From Neptunicoccus cionae (GTDB lineage Bacteria > Pseudomonadota > Alphaproteobacteria > Rhodobacterales > Rhodobacteraceae), in contig NZ_PKOJ01000006.1 in assembly GCF_002860325.1 (NCBI RefSeq), positions 124,001-188,000 on the forward strand: a DNA stretch of 64,000 bases. The letters run 5' to 3'. The number at the start of each line of letters is the position of its first letter. Within the stretch, counting starts at the first letter, position 1. A program made the translations under genes and the position numbers. Shown here one piece after another: positions 50,953 to 63,005 of this stretch. The notes below the pieces were generated by a model. That model was not told where the DNA came from. It saw nothing but the letters and a program-made list of their open reading frames with translations, and ran no database searches.

Positions 50953-52842
50953 CTACCCAGGGTAGCCAAGCGATTTAAATGACGCTGCGATCTCGTCAAT
51001 GATAGCGGGATCGTCAATTGTGGCGGGCGTTTTAAACTCTTCACCATTTGCGATCTTCACCATGGTTGCCCGCAGGATTTTACCGGAGCGCGTTTTGGGC
51101 AGACGATCCACGACACAAGCCAGTTTGAATGCAGCCACAGGGCCGATCCTGTCACGCACAAGCTGGATACATTCCTTCACAATCTCGTCGTGCGGGCGAT
51201 CAACACCGGAGGTCAGGCACAAAGTACCAAGCGGCAACTGCCCTTTCAAAGGATCAGCGACACCAATCACGGCGCATTCGGCTACATCGGGATGACTGGC
51301 GAGGATTTCCTCCATCGCGCCGGTCGACAGCCGGTGTCCCGCCACGTTGATCACATCATCGGTGCGCGCCATGATATAAAGATATCCGTCTTCATCCTTC
51401 ATGCCGGCATCGCCGGTCTCGTAATATCCCTCAAACGTTTTGAGATAGGCAGACCGATAGCGGTCCTCGGCATTCCACAATGTCGGCAGTGTGCCCGGTG
51501 GCAGGGGCAGTTTCACCGCAATCGCGCCCAGTTCACCAACTGGCATTTCCTCGCCCTCATCGCTCAGGATACGCACATCGAAGCCCGGCATCGGAACAGT
51601 CGGGGAACCAACCTTAACCGGCAGGGCTTCTATTCCCATAGGATTGCCGACCATAGGAAAGCCGCTTTCGGTCTGCCACCAATGGTCAATCACCGGAATC
51701 CCGAGCTGGTCCTGCGCCCACAAAATGGTGTCAGGATCTGCCCGTTCCCCTGCCAGAAACAGGGTTTCAAGGTTCGATAAGTCATATTTCTGGCGATATT
51801 CGCCCTTGGGGTCTTCCCGCTTGATTGCACGGAAAGCAGTTGGCGCGGTGAACATAGCGCGGACCTTATAGTCCTGCATCACCCGCCAGAACGTACCTGC
51901 ATCCGGCGTGCCGACCGGCTTGCCCTCAAACACGACTGTTGTGTTTCCGTGGATCAATGGCCCGTAACAGATGTAGGAATGCCCCACGACCCAGCCCACA
52001 TCCGATGCGGCCCAGAACACATCACCCGGATCAACGCCGTAGACGTTCTTCATCGTCCAGTTCAGCGCCACCAGATGGCCACCTGTATGGCGCACAACGC
52101 CCTTGGGCTGGCCCGTGGTACCAGAGGTATAGAGCACATAAACCGGATCATTGCCTTTCACCGGAACACAAGGTGCTGGTGTCACATTTGCTTGTACTTC
52201 ATTCCAGTCGTGGTCGCGTCCCGGCTCCAGTGTTGCTTCGGCCTGTTCGCGCTGGAAGATAATGCAGGTTTCGGGCTTGTGAGCGGACATCTCAATGGCT
52301 TCGTCAAGAAGCGGCTTATAGGCAATAACGCGTCCGGGTTCGATCCCGCAGCTGCTGGCAATTACAGCCTTCGGGGTAGCATCGTCGATCCGTGTGGCCA
52401 GTTCGCTGGCCGCAAATCCACCAAAAACAACCGAGTGGATCGCACCGATCCGCGCACAGGCCAGCATCGCGATAATCGCTTCAGGGGTCATCGACATATA
52501 GATGATGACACGATCGCCTTTAATGACCCCCTGCTCCAGCAGCGCGCCCCCCAGACGGGCAACTCGGGTTTGAAGCTCGGCAAAAGTGATCCGGCTTTTC
52601 GCGCCTGTGATCGGGCTGTCGTATATAATGGCGTCCTGATCGCCGCGCCCGTTCTCCACATGCCGGTCCACAGCATTATAGCAGGTGTTTACCACTCCGT
52701 CGGAGAACCATTCATAAAGGGGCGCATTTTCGTCGTGCAGCGCCTTGGTCGGCTCTACAATCCAGTCGATGGCTTTGGCAGCCTCCATCCAGAATGCCTC
52801 CGGATCAGCCTGCCAGTCCGCATAGACCTCTTTATATCCCAT
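50953..52842 (-). CDS. prpE: propionyl-CoA synthetase
   Basis: 629 residues. Acyl-CoA synthetase that activates propionate with ATP and CoA. Core motifs YVLYTSGTTGQPKGV (ATP loop), WWQTESGFP, YYETGDAG, and the conserved C-terminal lysine motif KTRSGKILR, whose Lys is the usual acetylation/adenylation site. The N-terminal part, YADWQADPEAFWMEAAKAIDW, is typical of PrpE. Third gene of the mcm-maeB-prpE operon, 24 bp after maeB, and it provides the propionyl-CoA that PccAB and the mutase consume. Acetate can be a minor substrate of such enzymes. Confidence 0.94.
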   Translation of the reverse strand: MGYKEVYADWQADPEAFWMEAAKAIDWIVEPTKALHDENAPLYEWFSDGVVNTCYNAVDRHVENGRGDQDAIIYDSPITGAKSRITFAELQTRVARLGGALLEQGVIKGDRVIIYMSMTPEAIIAMLACARIGAIHSVVFGGFAASELATRIDDATPKAVIASSCGIEPGRVIAYKPLLDEAIEMSAHKPETCIIFQREQAEATLEPGRDHDWNEVQANVTPAPCVPVKGNDPVYVLYTSGTTGQPKGVVRHTGGHLVALNWTMKNVYGVDPGDVFWAASDVGWVVGHSYICYGPLIHGNTTVVFEGKPVGTPDAGTFWRVMQDYKVRAMFTAPTAFRAIKREDPKGEYRQKYDLSNLETLFLAGERADPDTILWAQDQLGIPVIDHWWQTESGFPMVGNPMGIEALPVKVGSPTVPMPGFDVRILSDEGEEMPVGELGAIAVKLPLPPGTLPTLWNAEDRYRSAYLKTFEGYYETGDAGMKDEDGYLYIMARTDDVINVAGHRLSTGAMEEILASHPDVAECAVIGVADPLKGQLPLGTLCLTSGVDRPHDEIVKECIQLVRDRIGPVAAFKLACVVDRLPKTRSGKILRATMVKIANGEEFKTPATIDDPAIIDEIAASFKSLGYPG

Positions 52843-52866
52843 GGTTACTCCTCCCGTTCGTCCCTA

Positions 52867-55134
52867 TTAGTCGTAAGAATGCACCGACGTTCCGGCCAGT
52901 GCGGCAATGTTTAACAATCCCCGAGGTGTGATTGACGGGGTCACGATATGGGCCTTGTTGCCCATCCCCATCAGGATCGGGCCTACCTCCAGCCCTCCGG
53001 CACGGGTTTTCAACACGTTACGTACTGCACTCGCCGCGTCGGTGTTGGCAAAAACCAGCGTGTTGGCAGCGCCTTCCATCCGGCTGTCCGGCATGATCCG
53101 GGCGCGGACCTCCGGGTCCAGAGCACTGTCCGCGTGCATTTCGCCTTCGTACTGAAAATCCAGATCAAGCCCATCGAGAATTTCCAACGCACCGCGCATC
53201 CGGCGGCCGCTTTCTGTGTCCAGATTACCGAATTGGGAATGGGACAGCAGCGCCACTTTTGGCTCGACCCCAAAGCGTTTTACATGACGGGCCGCAGCAA
53301 TCACCGTCTGGGCAATCTGGTCCGCAGTCGGTTCCGGATTGACCTGCGTATCGGCCACGAACAACGCGCCGTTCTGCTGGATCATCACCGAAAGCGCCCC
53401 GACAGGGTGCAAATCTCCCCGCCCCAGAATTTCGCTGACGTATTTCAGATGCCACAGATACTGGCCGAAAGTGCCGCAAATCAGGCTGTCGGCTTCACCG
53501 CGATGTACAGCCACAGCACCAATGGCCGTTGTATTCGTGCGCATGATGGCCTTCGCCAGATCCGGTGTCACGCCGCGCCGTTTCATCAGATCGTAATATG
53601 TTTTCCAGTAATCGCGGTAGCGGCTGTCACTTTCGGGGTTCACCACGTCAAAGTCCGCTTCGGGCTGGATGCGCAGACCTGCACGGGAAATCCGCTGTTT
53701 GATCACATCTGGCCGTCCGATCAGGATCGGACGGTCCACGCCCTCTTCCATCATCGCGCCCACCGCGCGCAGCACCCGCTCGCTCTCGCCTTCGGCAAAG
53801 ATCAGGCGGCGCACGGTATTGCGGGCCAGTTCGAACACGGGGCGCATGATGAAGGCAGATTTAAAGACCGAACGGTCCAGATCGGCCTTGTAATCCTCGA
53901 TACTTTCGACAGGACGTTTGGCAACACCGCTTTCCATAGCCGCCTTCGCGACAGCGCTGGCAACGATCCCCATCAGGCGCGGATCGAAAGGTTTCGGGAT
54001 CAGGTAATCCGGCCCGAAAGTCATCTTTTCCCCCTGATAGGCGGCGGCAGCTTCGGCACTGCTGGTGGCACGGGCCAGTTCCGCGATACCTTTGACGCAG
54101 CCGATTTGCATGGCGTCGTTAATCTCGGTCGCGCCTACATCAAGCGCACCACGGAAAATGAACGGAAAGCAGAGAACGTTATTTACCTGATTGGGATAGT
54201 CCGAGCGGCCCGTGGCAATAATTGCATCCGGTGCAACCGCCTTGGCCGCATCCGGCATGATTTCCGGCGTCGGATTGGCCAGCGCAAAGATGATCGGCTG
54301 GGACGTCATCCGCTTGACCATATCAGGCTTCAGCACACCGGGACCGGACAGGCCAAGAAACATATCGGCACCCTCGATCACTTCATCCAGTGTGCGCAAG
54401 TCGCTGGCTTGGGCAAAGGCGGCTTTCTGCGGGTTCATATCCTCGGTGCGGCCCTCATAAACCAGCCCGTGAATATCGCAGAGCCATATATTTTCCCGCT
54501 TCACACCCAGTTTAACCAGCATGTTCAGACAGGCAATCCCCGCAGCACCACCCCCTGTGGAGACGATTTTAATGTCCTCAAACCGTTTGCCCGCAACTTC
54601 AATCGCGTTGGTGGCTGCGGCCCCTACAACAATGGCGGTGCCGTGCTGGTCATCATGGAAAACCGGAATATTCATCCGCTCGCGGCAGATTTTTTCCACG
54701 ATAAAACAATCCGGTGCCTTGATGTCCTCAAGGTTGATCGCCCCGAAGGTCGGCTCCATCGCGCAGACGATTTCCGCCAGTTTTTCAGGATCGCTTTCGT
54801 CCAGTTCAATATCAAAACAGTCGATATTGGCGAATTTCTTGAACAGGACCGCCTTGCCTTCCATCACCGGCTTTGACGCCAGTGCCCCGATATTGCCCAG
54901 ACCCAGCACAGCCGAACCGTTGCTAACGACACCCACAAGATTGCCCCGTGTAGTGTAGAGTTCAGCCGCGCTGCGGTCCTCTTTGATTTCAAGACACGCC
55001 TCTGCCACGCCTGGACTATAGGCCAGCGACAGATCCCGCTGGTTGCCCATAGGCTTGGTGGCCCTGATTTCCAGCTTTCCAGGCTTGGGGTGCTGGTGGT
55101 AGTTCAGGGCGCGGATTTTGGGCGTGTCGACCAT
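52867..55134 (-). CDS. maeB: NADP-dependent malic enzyme with C-terminal phosphotransacetylase-like domain
   Basis: 755 residues. N-terminal malic enzyme domains (about 1-430; [43 protein letters not shown] for NADP, LSGPGVL) oxidatively decarboxylate malate to pyruvate; the C-terminal about 320 residues resemble phosphotransacetylase ([16 protein letters not shown]), which in MaeB is regulatory rather than catalytic. Ribosome binding site AAGGAG five bases upstream. It lies 9 bp after the mutase gene, so malate from succinyl-CoA can be turned into pyruvate. Confidence 0.94.
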   Translation of the reverse strand: MVDTPKIRALNYHQHPKPGKLEIRATKPMGNQRDLSLAYSPGVAEACLEIKEDRSAAELYTTRGNLVGVVSNGSAVLGLGNIGALASKPVMEGKAVLFKKFANIDCFDIELDESDPEKLAEIVCAMEPTFGAINLEDIKAPDCFIVEKICRERMNIPVFHDDQHGTAIVVGAAATNAIEVAGKRFEDIKIVSTGGGAAGIACLNMLVKLGVKRENIWLCDIHGLVYEGRTEDMNPQKAAFAQASDLRTLDEVIEGADMFLGLSGPGVLKPDMVKRMTSQPIIFALANPTPEIMPDAAKAVAPDAIIATGRSDYPNQVNNVLCFPFIFRGALDVGATEINDAMQIGCVKGIAELARATSSAEAAAAYQGEKMTFGPDYLIPKPFDPRLMGIVASAVAKAAMESGVAKRPVESIEDYKADLDRSVFKSAFIMRPVFELARNTVRRLIFAEGESERVLRAVGAMMEEGVDRPILIGRPDVIKQRISRAGLRIQPEADFDVVNPESDSRYRDYWKTYYDLMKRRGVTPDLAKAIMRTNTTAIGAVAVHRGEADSLICGTFGQYLWHLKYVSEILGRGDLHPVGALSVMIQQNGALFVADTQVNPEPTADQIAQTVIAAARHVKRFGVEPKVALLSHSQFGNLDTESGRRMRGALEILDGLDLDFQYEGEMHADSALDPEVRARIMPDSRMEGAANTLVFANTDAASAVRNVLKTRAGGLEVGPILMGMGNKAHIVTPSITPRGLLNIAALAGTSVHSYD

Positions 55135-55143
55135 GGTGACTCC

Positions 55144-57273
<2,130 letters not shown>

Positions 57274-57337
57274 GTTCTGCGCTCCCTTTCGTTAACTAAC
57301 GCGGCTTGGCCGCGGGGTGTTTGTTTCCTGTCCTGCG

Positions 57338-58915
57338 TTACAGGAATTCGAGTGTGGCGGAGGCTGGCAACGTCGGGGCAAAGGCCCGCAGCGCGTCTTC
57401 CAGCGGTTTCAGGCTTTCGGGGCGGGTGGCATAGATCGTCACGATATTGCCCCCCAGCGTACCCCGCGGCACTGTGAGTTTCAGACGGGCAACGGGCTGC
57501 CAGTGTGGCGGGATGTGATCGGCCAGCCAGTGCCGATAGACCATTGCCGCACCCACATCGTATTCCTGCGCGAGCTTGTCCGCCCAAAGCGGATCAATGC
57601 GGCTGGTGCGGGCCTCCAACGCGCGGGCAGAGGCCAGCCCCCAGAGATCCAGCACATAATGAGGGTTGCGATAGGCCACATGCCCCAGATCGTTCACCGC
57701 TACGGGCGCCTGCCAGTAAACATCCACAAACCGCCCCATTTGGCGCTGCTGTGCATGGATCGCAGCACTGCCTGCAGGCAGTTTTTCAAGTGTCGTCAAC
57801 GGGTAATGCAGCCCGCCGATCACAAGAGCAACCACAGGAAAGATAGCACGCAACTGCTTGGCCGTGGGCGTCACAAGCTGCAATTGCGCCAGCAGATAGA
57901 TTGTCACCGCCGCGCCAAAAGACCAGACGTAGATTTCATAGCGATAGAACGGAAGGACGGACCCCAACAGCAAATGTGCCAGCGCTGCCAGCATTGCTGT
58001 TACACCAAGCGCAATTTGAAGGCGTGAGAAGGCTTTACGCTGCGCAAGCACCAGAAAGAACAGGCACAGGATCAGCCCGACCAGCATTCGCCCCGAAGTG
58101 GAAATCAGCGAAAGCTTCAGACTGTTCTTAAACGCGATCAAGCGGTCGCTTCCTGCCCCCTCCACCACATCGGCACCGCCCCCGACCACAACCGCCTTGG
58201 CATTGACCGAGTTTGGCAGCATATCCAGCCCGAGCGCATTCATATTGGCAAAATGTGCCGCGAGAGGCAGGGCCGTCGCCACCAGCGCCAGAAGGGCAAT
58301 CCGCCCCCTGCCCCCGATAGCCAGTACCGCACAGGCAAACAGCGCCAGTGCCATCCCTTCAAACCGCAGCAACGGGTTTAACAGGATTGCTGCCAAAAGG
58401 TACCAGCGGACCTGCCCGTCCTGCGCAAAGCGGATCAGCCCCAACGCCACCAACAAGGCGATACACACGTGGAGCATATGCTCCATTCCGATCAGCGACA
58501 TGGCCGGGAAATGCAGGAACACCGGACCAAGCAGGGCCATCGCAAGTAGTACCTTGTCCCAGACCGGATCGGTCCAGATCTCTGACGCCGTTAACAGCCG
58601 CGCCCAAAGGACCGCCGCCCACACAAGCGCCAGCAGGCCAATCGCCAAGGGCACATAAGCGTGCCAGTCAAATCCGGCGAAAGGCGCAAGTAAATACGAA
58701 TAGAGAATAGACGAGGACGCAGAGGCAGATTCACCCGCGTTGACCCCATAAGCGCCTTTTGCCACCTGTTCGGACATGGCAAGATGGATGTAGACGTCAT
58801 CCAGTGCATATTCCCAAATGCCGCCCGTTTTGATCAGCGTCAAAACCACCAGCAAAACCACTGGCGCAACCGCTCCGAACAGCGCCAGCAACGTCAATCG
58901 GCGCAGATGTGTCAT
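57338..58915 (-). CDS. polytopic membrane protein, GT-C glycosyltransferase-like
   Basis: 525 residues with an N-terminal helix and about ten more membrane helices, then a soluble C-terminal part (about 395-525). The first periplasmic loop contains YALDDVYIHLAMSEQ, whose Asp-Asp pair is like the catalytic acidic residues of GT-C (PMT/ArnT-type) transferases that use lipid-linked sugars. No clear family match is recognised. It sits on the same strand between pccA and the mutase gene, with 64 bp before the mutase, yet its predicted role is unrelated to propionate, so it may be a passenger. Confidence 0.7.
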   Translation of the reverse strand: MTHLRRLTLLALFGAVAPVVLLVVLTLIKTGGIWEYALDDVYIHLAMSEQVAKGAYGVNAGESASASSSILYSYLLAPFAGFDWHAYVPLAIGLLALVWAAVLWARLLTASEIWTDPVWDKVLLAMALLGPVFLHFPAMSLIGMEHMLHVCIALLVALGLIRFAQDGQVRWYLLAAILLNPLLRFEGMALALFACAVLAIGGRGRIALLALVATALPLAAHFANMNALGLDMLPNSVNAKAVVVGGGADVVEGAGSDRLIAFKNSLKLSLISTSGRMLVGLILCLFFLVLAQRKAFSRLQIALGVTAMLAALAHLLLGSVLPFYRYEIYVWSFGAAVTIYLLAQLQLVTPTAKQLRAIFPVVALVIGGLHYPLTTLEKLPAGSAAIHAQQRQMGRFVDVYWQAPVAVNDLGHVAYRNPHYVLDLWGLASARALEARTSRIDPLWADKLAQEYDVGAAMVYRHWLADHIPPHWQPVARLKLTVPRGTLGGNIVTIYATRPESLKPLEDALRAFAPTLPASATLEFL

Positions 58916-58993
58916 ACGGTCCTCCTGACGTGGCGTGATTGGCGCTCGTAATTCGCAGAAAAACTCTTACATAATAGTCCGATAGGAGACTCC

Positions 58994-59398
58994 ATGAACA
59001 AACCCCGCCTTGTGTTGGCCCTGTGCCTCAGTTTTGCCGCAGCCGCCTTGCCCGCTACGGCCAATCCGCTGGAAGAATACCTCTGGGTCAAACGCCCGCT
59101 GGTGATCTTTGCGGACACAGCGGATGATCCCCGTTTCGTGCGGCAAATGGAATTGCTGGCAGAAAACCCCGAAGACCTCGAAGAACGGGATGTTATTGTC
59201 CTGACCGATACGGACGCCGCCAACCCGTCAGACCTGCGCAAACTGCTGCGACCGCGCGGCTTCCAGCTAACGATCGTAGGCAAGGACGGACAAGTCAAAC
59301 TGCGCAAGCCCAGACCGTGGACGGTGCGGGAACTGAACCGCTCTATCGACAAAATGCCTTTGCGCCAGCAGGAAATCCGCCAACGCTGGGAGCGGTAA
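58994..59398 (+). CDS. exported DUF4174-like protein
   Basis: 134 residues. Signal peptide (NKPRLVLALCLSFAAAALPATA, about 23 residues) followed by a short thioredoxin-like domain without cysteines (WVKRPLVIFADTADDPRFVRQMELL, and RGFQLTIVGKDGQVKLRKPRPWTVRELNRSIDKMPLRQQE). The C-terminal LR-x-x-QQE-IR ending is typical of DUF4174. Function unknown; divergent from the membrane protein gene. Confidence 0.85.
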   Translation: MNKPRLVLALCLSFAAAALPATANPLEEYLWVKRPLVIFADTADDPRFVRQMELLAENPEDLEERDVIVLTDTDAANPSDLRKLLRPRGFQLTIVGKDGQVKLRKPRPWTVRELNRSIDKMPLRQQEIRQRWER

Positions 59399-59489
59399 AC
59401 ACCCGTTAACACGCTATCGCTAATATTTTTTTTACGATCGGTTCTTACATTAAAAACACGGCACAGTTTGTGAAAGAAAGGGATAGGCC

Positions 59490-59567
59490 ATGACAGACAG
59501 ACGCGACAAGCCGAAGCCGATTGCAGGCCAGACAGGACCGCGCCCCGGCTATCAACCCGATTTATAA
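59490..59567 (+). CDS. possible 25-residue small protein
   Basis: Starts ATG at 59490 with AAAGGGAT upstream. The product is a polar Pro-rich peptide (DRRDKPKPIAGQTGPRPGYQPDL). It is preceded by a T8 run at 59431-59438. Size makes it weakly supported; it could be chance. Confidence 0.3.
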   Translation: MTDRRDKPKPIAGQTGPRPGYQPDL

Positions 59568-59576
59568 GGCGCATGA

Positions 59577-59726
59577 TCACAGGCGGCTCCCCAACCGTGT
59601 TTTAATGACAGCAACGGCGGCTTGACCAAGTTCCGGCGCCTTGTCCAGCCAAGCCTTGAACACCCACCCGGCAGAGGCGACCCCCGCCCCGATCAGGGCG
59701 GCGATCAATCTGGGGTCTATGCTCAC
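59577..59726 (-). CDS. possible small hydrophobic protein following pccA (49 residues)
   Basis: Begins GTG at 59726, 17 bp past the pccA stop, and ends at 59577. The product has one hydrophobic segment (RLIAALIGAGVASAGWVFKAWLD) followed by a basic amphipathic tail. Its position directly after pccA on the same strand and its membrane-protein composition argue for a real gene. I know no family, the ribosome binding site is weak, and the frame is open further back into pccA in a different frame from it. Confidence 0.4.
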   Translation of the reverse strand: MSIDPRLIAALIGAGVASAGWVFKAWLDKAPELGQAAVAVIKTRLGSRL

Positions 59727-59743
59727 AGGCTCGGCCAAAGCGC

Positions 59744-61744
59744 TTATTCGAACTCCATGATCACATCGTCCACCATCAGGCTTTCGCCCACGGCTGCATT
59801 GACCTTGCTGACGATGCCCTTCTTTTCGGCGCGCAGAACGTTTTCCATTTTCATGGCTTCCACAGTGCAGAGCGGCTGGCCTTCCTGCACTTCGTCGCCC
59901 TCTTTCACATCGAGCGCCACGATCAGGCCCGGCATCGGGCAAAGCAGCATCTTGGAGGTATCGGGCGGCAGTTTTTCCGGCATCAACTGCGCCAGTTCCG
60001 CATTGCGCGGGCTGCGTACGCGCACCTTCAGCTCTGCCCCGCGAGAGCGGATACGATAGCCCGCCGAGATCGGGTCCACTTTCAGGACAACGGTTTCGCC
60101 GTTGATTTCCATCTTGGCAAGGCTTTGTCCGGGCAGCCAATCCGAAGTCACACGCAGTTTCTCGCCATCTTCAAACTTGACGGTCGATCCCTTATCATCC
60201 GCTTTTACCTTCACCGCAAAGCTTTCGCCTTGCAGGGTAACAACCCACTTTTTACCTACTTTGCGTTTGTGGTTGCTGATCCGGCCCGACACCCGTGCGC
60301 GACGGATTTCGGCAACGCGGAACATGGCCGCACAGCCCGCCGCGATCTGGCGCAGGGCGGCCGGTTCCAGCGTCGCACCTTCAAACCCTTCGGGATATTC
60401 CTCTTCGATAAAGGCAGTGGTGATATTGCCGGAAACAAACCGTTCGTGATCCATCACCGCAGACAGGAACGGCAGGTTGTGACCGATGCCCTCCACCTCA
60501 AAACTGTCGAGCGCAACGCGCATCCGGTCGATGGCCTCTTCGCGGGTTGGCGCCCAGGTACACAGCTTTGCAATCATCGGATCGTAATACATGCTGATCT
60601 CACCGCCTTCATAAACGCCGGTATCGTTGCGCACTACGTAGTCGGATTTCGCCTTTTCGGCAGGCGGGCGATAGCGGGTCAGACGACCGATAGAAGGCAG
60701 GAAGTTGCGATACGGATCTTCCGCATAAAGCCGGTTTTCGATGGCCCAGCCGTTGATGCCGATGTCTTCCTGTTTCATGGCCAGCTTTTCACCCCATGCC
60801 ACGCGGATCATCTGTTCCACCAGATCAATGCCGGTGATCAGTTCGGTAACAGGATGTTCCACCTGCAAACGTGTATTCATTTCAAGGAAGTAAAAGTTAC
60901 GGTCTCCGTCCACAATGAACTCCACCGTACCTGCAGAGCAGTAATCTACAGCCTTGGCCAGCGCCACGGATTGTTCGCCCATCGCCTTGCGGGTTTCTTC
61001 ATCCAGAAACGGGCTTGGCGCCTCTTCGACGACTTTTTGGTTGCGGCGCTGGATCGAGCATTCCCGCTCGTTCAGGTACAGGCAGTTGCCGTGTTTGTCG
61101 CCAAGCACCTGAATTTCGATGTGGCGGGGCTGGGTGACGAATTTCTCAATGAAAATCCGGTCATCGCCAAATGAACTGGCCGCCTCGTTCTTGGAGGACT
61201 GAAAGCCGTCGCGGGCTTCCTGATCGTTCCATGCAATCCGCATCCCTTTACCACCACCACCGGCAGAGGCTTTGAGCATCACCGGATAGCCGATTTCATT
61301 GGAAATCTTGACGGCTTCGTCCGCATCTTCGATCAATCCCATGTAGCCCGGCACGGTCGAAACACCTGCTTCCTGTGCCAGCTTCTTTGACGTGATCTTG
61401 TCGCCCATGGATTCAATCGCACCGGCTGGCGGCCCGATAAAGGCAACACCTTCTGCTTCCAGCGCTTCTGCAAAGAGTTTGTTTTCGCTGAGAAACCCGT
61501 AGCCCGGATGCACTGCTTCCGCGCCGGTCTTGCGAATCGCATCCATGACTTTTTCAATCACGATATAGGACTGGTTTGCGGGTGAAGGACCGATATGCAC
61601 CGCTTCATCTGCCATTTGGACATGCAGCGCCTGTGCATCCGCATCAGAGTAAATCGCAACTGTCTGGATGCCCATCTTGCGGGCGGTCTTGATAACACGG
61701 CAGGCGATTTCGCCACGGTTGGCGATCAGGATTTTCTTAAACAT
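59744..61744 (-). CDS. pccA: propionyl-CoA carboxylase, biotin-containing alpha subunit
   Basis: 666 residues. Biotin carboxylase domain (about 1-445; RGEIACRVIKTARKMGIQTVAIYSDADAQA, HPGYGFLSEN, KASAGGGGKGMRIAW, FLEMNTRLQVEHPVTELITG) then a BT linker region and a C-terminal biotinyl domain with the lysine in EAMKMENVL (Lys632). It carboxylates biotin for transfer to propionyl-CoA by the beta subunit encoded by pccB at the window edge. Product goes to methylmalonyl-CoA mutase. The small hydrophobic gene follows it. Confidence 0.96.
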   Translation of the reverse strand: MFKKILIANRGEIACRVIKTARKMGIQTVAIYSDADAQALHVQMADEAVHIGPSPANQSYIVIEKVMDAIRKTGAEAVHPGYGFLSENKLFAEALEAEGVAFIGPPAGAIESMGDKITSKKLAQEAGVSTVPGYMGLIEDADEAVKISNEIGYPVMLKASAGGGGKGMRIAWNDQEARDGFQSSKNEAASSFGDDRIFIEKFVTQPRHIEIQVLGDKHGNCLYLNERECSIQRRNQKVVEEAPSPFLDEETRKAMGEQSVALAKAVDYCSAGTVEFIVDGDRNFYFLEMNTRLQVEHPVTELITGIDLVEQMIRVAWGEKLAMKQEDIGINGWAIENRLYAEDPYRNFLPSIGRLTRYRPPAEKAKSDYVVRNDTGVYEGGEISMYYDPMIAKLCTWAPTREEAIDRMRVALDSFEVEGIGHNLPFLSAVMDHERFVSGNITTAFIEEEYPEGFEGATLEPAALRQIAAGCAAMFRVAEIRRARVSGRISNHKRKVGKKWVVTLQGESFAVKVKADDKGSTVKFEDGEKLRVTSDWLPGQSLAKMEINGETVVLKVDPISAGYRIRSRGAELKVRVRSPRNAELAQLMPEKLPPDTSKMLLCPMPGLIVALDVKEGDEVQEGQPLCTVEAMKMENVLRAEKKGIVSKVNAAVGESLMVDDVIMEFE

Positions 61745-61807
61745 GTGCTGTACCTTCGATTGGGCAATTACGGAATTTCGTGCGGGTTTCCATGCCGTTC
61801 AGACACG

Positions 61808-61841
61808 AAAAAAGGCCCCGTCCGAACAAACGGAGGGGGCC
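61808..61841 (-). terminator. Rho-independent terminator after the glycine-zipper lipoprotein gene
   Basis: Stem GGCCCC-TCCG / CGGA-GGGGCC with a 6-nt loop, followed on the minus strand by six T residues (61808-61813 as A on the plus strand). It starts 43 bp past the stop at 61885 and precedes the pccA start by about 60 bp, so pccA has its own start in this gap or is expressed by read-through. Confidence 0.85.
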
Positions 61842-61884
61842 AAGTAGAGGGGAAATGAAAGAGTTTAACCGCTCGACAGAGCTG

Positions 61885-62100
61885 TTATTCCCAAACGTGC
61901 CGGTCTTTGCTGGTGATGCCACCAACAACGCCACCGACAATAGCGCCTTTGATCGGATTGCCGTCCAGCAAAGCCGTGCCAACCGCCCCGACAACAGCAC
62001 CGGTGCCGATGCGTTTCTGGGTGCGCTGGTCCAGCGTGCTGTTGCAGGCCGACAGACCGAATACCGCGGCGAGCGCCGCAAAAACTGTGAGGTTACGCAT
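61885..62100 (-). CDS. small glycine-zipper lipoprotein
   Basis: 71 residues from the ATG at 62100 (AAGGG nine bases upstream). Signal peptide with lipobox LSAC (cleavage before Cys19), then two Gly-rich segments (GTGAVVGAVGTALLDGNPIKGAIVGGVVGGI) typical of outer-membrane glycine-zipper lipoproteins. Ends HVWE. The frame is open far upstream but this start is clearly right. It is followed by a strong terminator. Confidence 0.85.
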   Translation of the reverse strand: MRNLTVFAALAAVFGLSACNSTLDQRTQKRIGTGAVVGAVGTALLDGNPIKGAIVGGVVGGITSKDRHVWE

Positions 62101-62251
62101 GTTATTACCCTTTTTATCTGCGTCCCGAGCCTGCTCGAAAGGTCTCGTGCAGAACTTTGGTAACGCGACGACCGGGCAAAACAAACCAGTGTTTTCGCAG
62201 TGGTCAGTTTTTCGGCACAAAGGTGCCAAATTACGGATTTCATAGGCAAAT

Positions 62252-62617
62252 TCATGCCGAATCCCCGTAATCGTCCTCGAATATGTCAGGGAAGTTGGCC
62301 ATGGCCTTGCCCTTGTCGATCCGCAAAAGTGCTTCGTAGCTTTCAGGATCAAACGGATCTTCAGCGGCCACAACCTCGCGGCCGAACAGCCAGTTGATCC
62401 GGCCGGCATCCAGATTGCCCCGCTCGAAAGGTTCTTCGCCAAAGGCATACCAAAGCGCTTCAAGAAAGGCCTCATCCGCACGGCGATCCGCAAAGCGGCG
62501 GTCCGCATAGCGTTCGCGCGCCTTGATTGGCGTGGCCCCTTTCTTGTTGGGACGGCGAATGGTGAACTGGAATTCGGACCCTGGCAAACGGCTTGGGAAG
62601 CCACGATGCTTAATCAT
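62252..62617 (-). CDS. hypothetical protein, Rhodobacterales-type, function unknown
   Basis: 121 residues from the ATG at 62617, which has GGGGGAC six bases upstream; a frame-linked ATG four codons earlier is less likely. Mostly polar, with an Arg-rich start (FQFTIRRPNKKGATPIKARERYADRRFADRRADEAFLEALWYAFGEEPFERGN) and a very acidic C-terminus (IFEDDYGD). No membrane segment, signal or recognisable domain. Confidence 0.8.
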   Translation of the reverse strand: MIKHRGFPSRLPGSEFQFTIRRPNKKGATPIKARERYADRRFADRRADEAFLEALWYAFGEEPFERGNLDAGRINWLFGREVVAAEDPFDPESYEALLRIDKGKAMANFPDIFEDDYGDSA

Positions 62618-62656
62618 ACTGTCCCCCACTGGTCCGAGTTCGGGGGAGTCAGTGCG

Positions 62657-62680
62657 CGGGCGGCGGCAGACCGCCGCCCG
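62657..62680 (-). terminator. GC-rich hairpin after the 40-residue lipoprotein gene
   Basis: 10-bp perfect stem CGGGCGGCGG / CCGCCGCCCG with a 4-nt loop, 10 bp past the stop at 62690. It lacks a T run on the minus strand, so it may stabilise or weakly terminate the transcript. Confidence 0.45.
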
Positions 62681-62689
62681 GCGAGTGGT

Positions 62690-62812
62690 TTAGTACTTAG
62701 AAGAAACCGGCTCTGGCTGTACGTCCAGTACAACAACAGGCTCTTCTTGTTGTGCGCAGGCAGCAACGCCCATAGCAACGACAACCAATGCGATTTTAAG
62801 TTTTGTGGACAT
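62690..62812 (-). CDS. small lipoprotein (40 residues)
   Basis: ATG at 62812 with the excellent site AGGAGG seven bases upstream. The product begins STKLKIALVVVAMGVAACAQQ, a signal peptide with lipobox VAAC (cleavage before Cys19), followed by only about 22 acidic and Val-rich residues. It resembles the tiny lipoproteins often missed by gene finders. Function unknown; same strand as neighbouring pccB and pccA. Confidence 0.8.
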   Translation of the reverse strand: MSTKLKIALVVVAMGVAACAQQEEPVVVLDVQPEPVSSKY

Positions 62813-63005
62813 TGTGTCCTCCTGTGACAGTCATAGTCTATTCGAAACCGGCCACGACAGGCGACCGCAGCCACGAAAACGTAGCCTGTCAGCACGCTAG
62901 CAAAGATTCGCAGCCGCGCATACCAAATATGTGAATTTATGCAGAAAAACTGCAATTTTCTGCCATTTTGTGACGCAATAGCCGCGCTGTTCCTTATCGG
63001 GGCTG

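Noticed and set aside
52948-54876. 642-codon plus-strand frame opposite to maeB
   Set aside because: Antisense shadow; the composition is His/Arg-rich and no domain is seen.
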